A stretch of DNA of 13,633 nt from an uncultured Alphaproteobacteria bacterium (GTDB taxonomy: Bacteria > Pseudomonadota > Alphaproteobacteria > Rhizobiales > Ancalomicrobiaceae), in the NCBI GenBank assembly GCA_937919435.1, contig CALFRR010000116.1, positions 1-13,633 of the forward strand. The letters are read 5' to 3'. The notes beneath the pieces are model-generated. The model was not told the DNA's origin and ran no database searches. It saw only the letters and a program-made list of their open reading frames with translations. Shown piece by piece: positions 13,378 to 13,633 of this stretch. Numbering within the stretch: the first letter of the stretch is position 1; each line of letters starts with the position of its first letter. The translations under genes were made by a program, and so were the position numbers.

Positions 13378-13633
13378 CTATTCGTCGCGGGCCCGGCGGG
13401 CCATGCGGCCGACGATGCCCTTGACGATGATGTCGAGCTGCGAGTTCTCCGAATAGTCGGCGACCGAGACGAAGTTGACCCGGTCGGCGGCGAGCAGGCG
13501 GTGGATCTTGTCGTAGGACCGCGCCTCGTCGACGGGATCGTAGACGGCGATCGCGTAGCCGCCCTGCAGGGTCAGTACCTTCATGGTCGGCACGTCGGTG
13601 TCGCCGTCGCCGAGGAAGATCATGTTCTCGAAC
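13378..13633 (-). CDS. HAD-family hydrolase, C-terminal end (cut by window edge)
   Basis: Only the last 84 or so residues are present. The reading frame is open through the right edge (FEN precedes the internal methionine at 13623), so that methionine is not the start. The segment MIFLGDGDTDVPTMKVL contains HAD motif IV (GDGxTD), whose acidic residues bind magnesium in the phosphatase active site. It is followed by the QGGYAIAVYDP strand typical of small HAD phosphatases. The C-terminal part (about the last 45 residues) has SVADYSENSQLDIIVKGIVGRMARR. The catalytic motif I aspartate lies outside the window, so the substrate cannot be inferred. It converges on glyA and shares its terminator. 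Confidence 0.85.
   Translation of the reverse strand, partial: FENMIFLGDGDTDVPTMKVLTLQGGYAIAVYDPVDEARSYDKIHRLLAADRVNFVSVADYSENSQLDIIVKGIVGRMARRARDE

Overview
The window is a GC-rich chromosomal segment of an alphaproteobacterium, most likely of the order Hyphomicrobiales (Rhizobiales). The evidence is the dense, highly GC-biased coding, alphaproteobacterial versions of every recognisable protein, a magnesium-type HemB, and the pair ldtR-ldtP next to hemB and glyA, a neighbourhood I know from Sinorhizobium and Liberibacter. The genus cannot be named from the sequence. Nearly all genes look intact. There are no tRNA or rRNA genes, insertion sequences, CRISPR arrays or phage genes. The content is essentially core genome, and I did not find an overtly novel multi-gene system.

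Left part (1-3825). On the minus strand lie the N-terminal part of a membrane proton-pumping pyrophosphatase (hppA, cut by the window edge) and, upstream of it, thiL, which makes thiamine diphosphate. Divergent from thiL is a protein with two CBS domains fused to an uncharacterised C-terminal domain. It is followed by a small YgjV-family membrane protein.

Middle part (3856-9365). A compact minus-strand operon encodes a 3-hydroxyisobutyryl-CoA hydrolase-like protein, a four-helix membrane protein of unknown function, and a threonine ammonia-lyase with an ACT domain. The two enzymes touch branched-chain amino acid chemistry (valine breakdown and the entry step to isoleucine). Divergently transcribed is hemB. 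Its stop codon overlaps the GTG start of a LivH-type permease that carries an unusual N-terminal lipobox and extracytoplasmic region. No ATP-binding or substrate-binding partner is present in the window.

Right part (9366-13633). A comparatively AT-rich, palindrome-rich regulatory region precedes ldtR, a MarR-family regulator. After a clear terminator and a long leader containing a 17-bp inverted repeat comes the L,D-transpeptidase gene ldtP, the known target of LdtR in related bacteria. Next is glyA (serine hydroxymethyltransferase), whose leader holds a perfect 16-bp palindrome. A strong bidirectional terminator separates glyA from the C-terminal end of a convergent HAD-family hydrolase gene cut by the window edge.

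The points most worth a second look are the lipobox-permease fusion coupled to hemB, the CBS fusion protein, the mixed metabolic operon with its unknown membrane protein, and the palindromes upstream of ldtR, ldtP, glyA and hemB.
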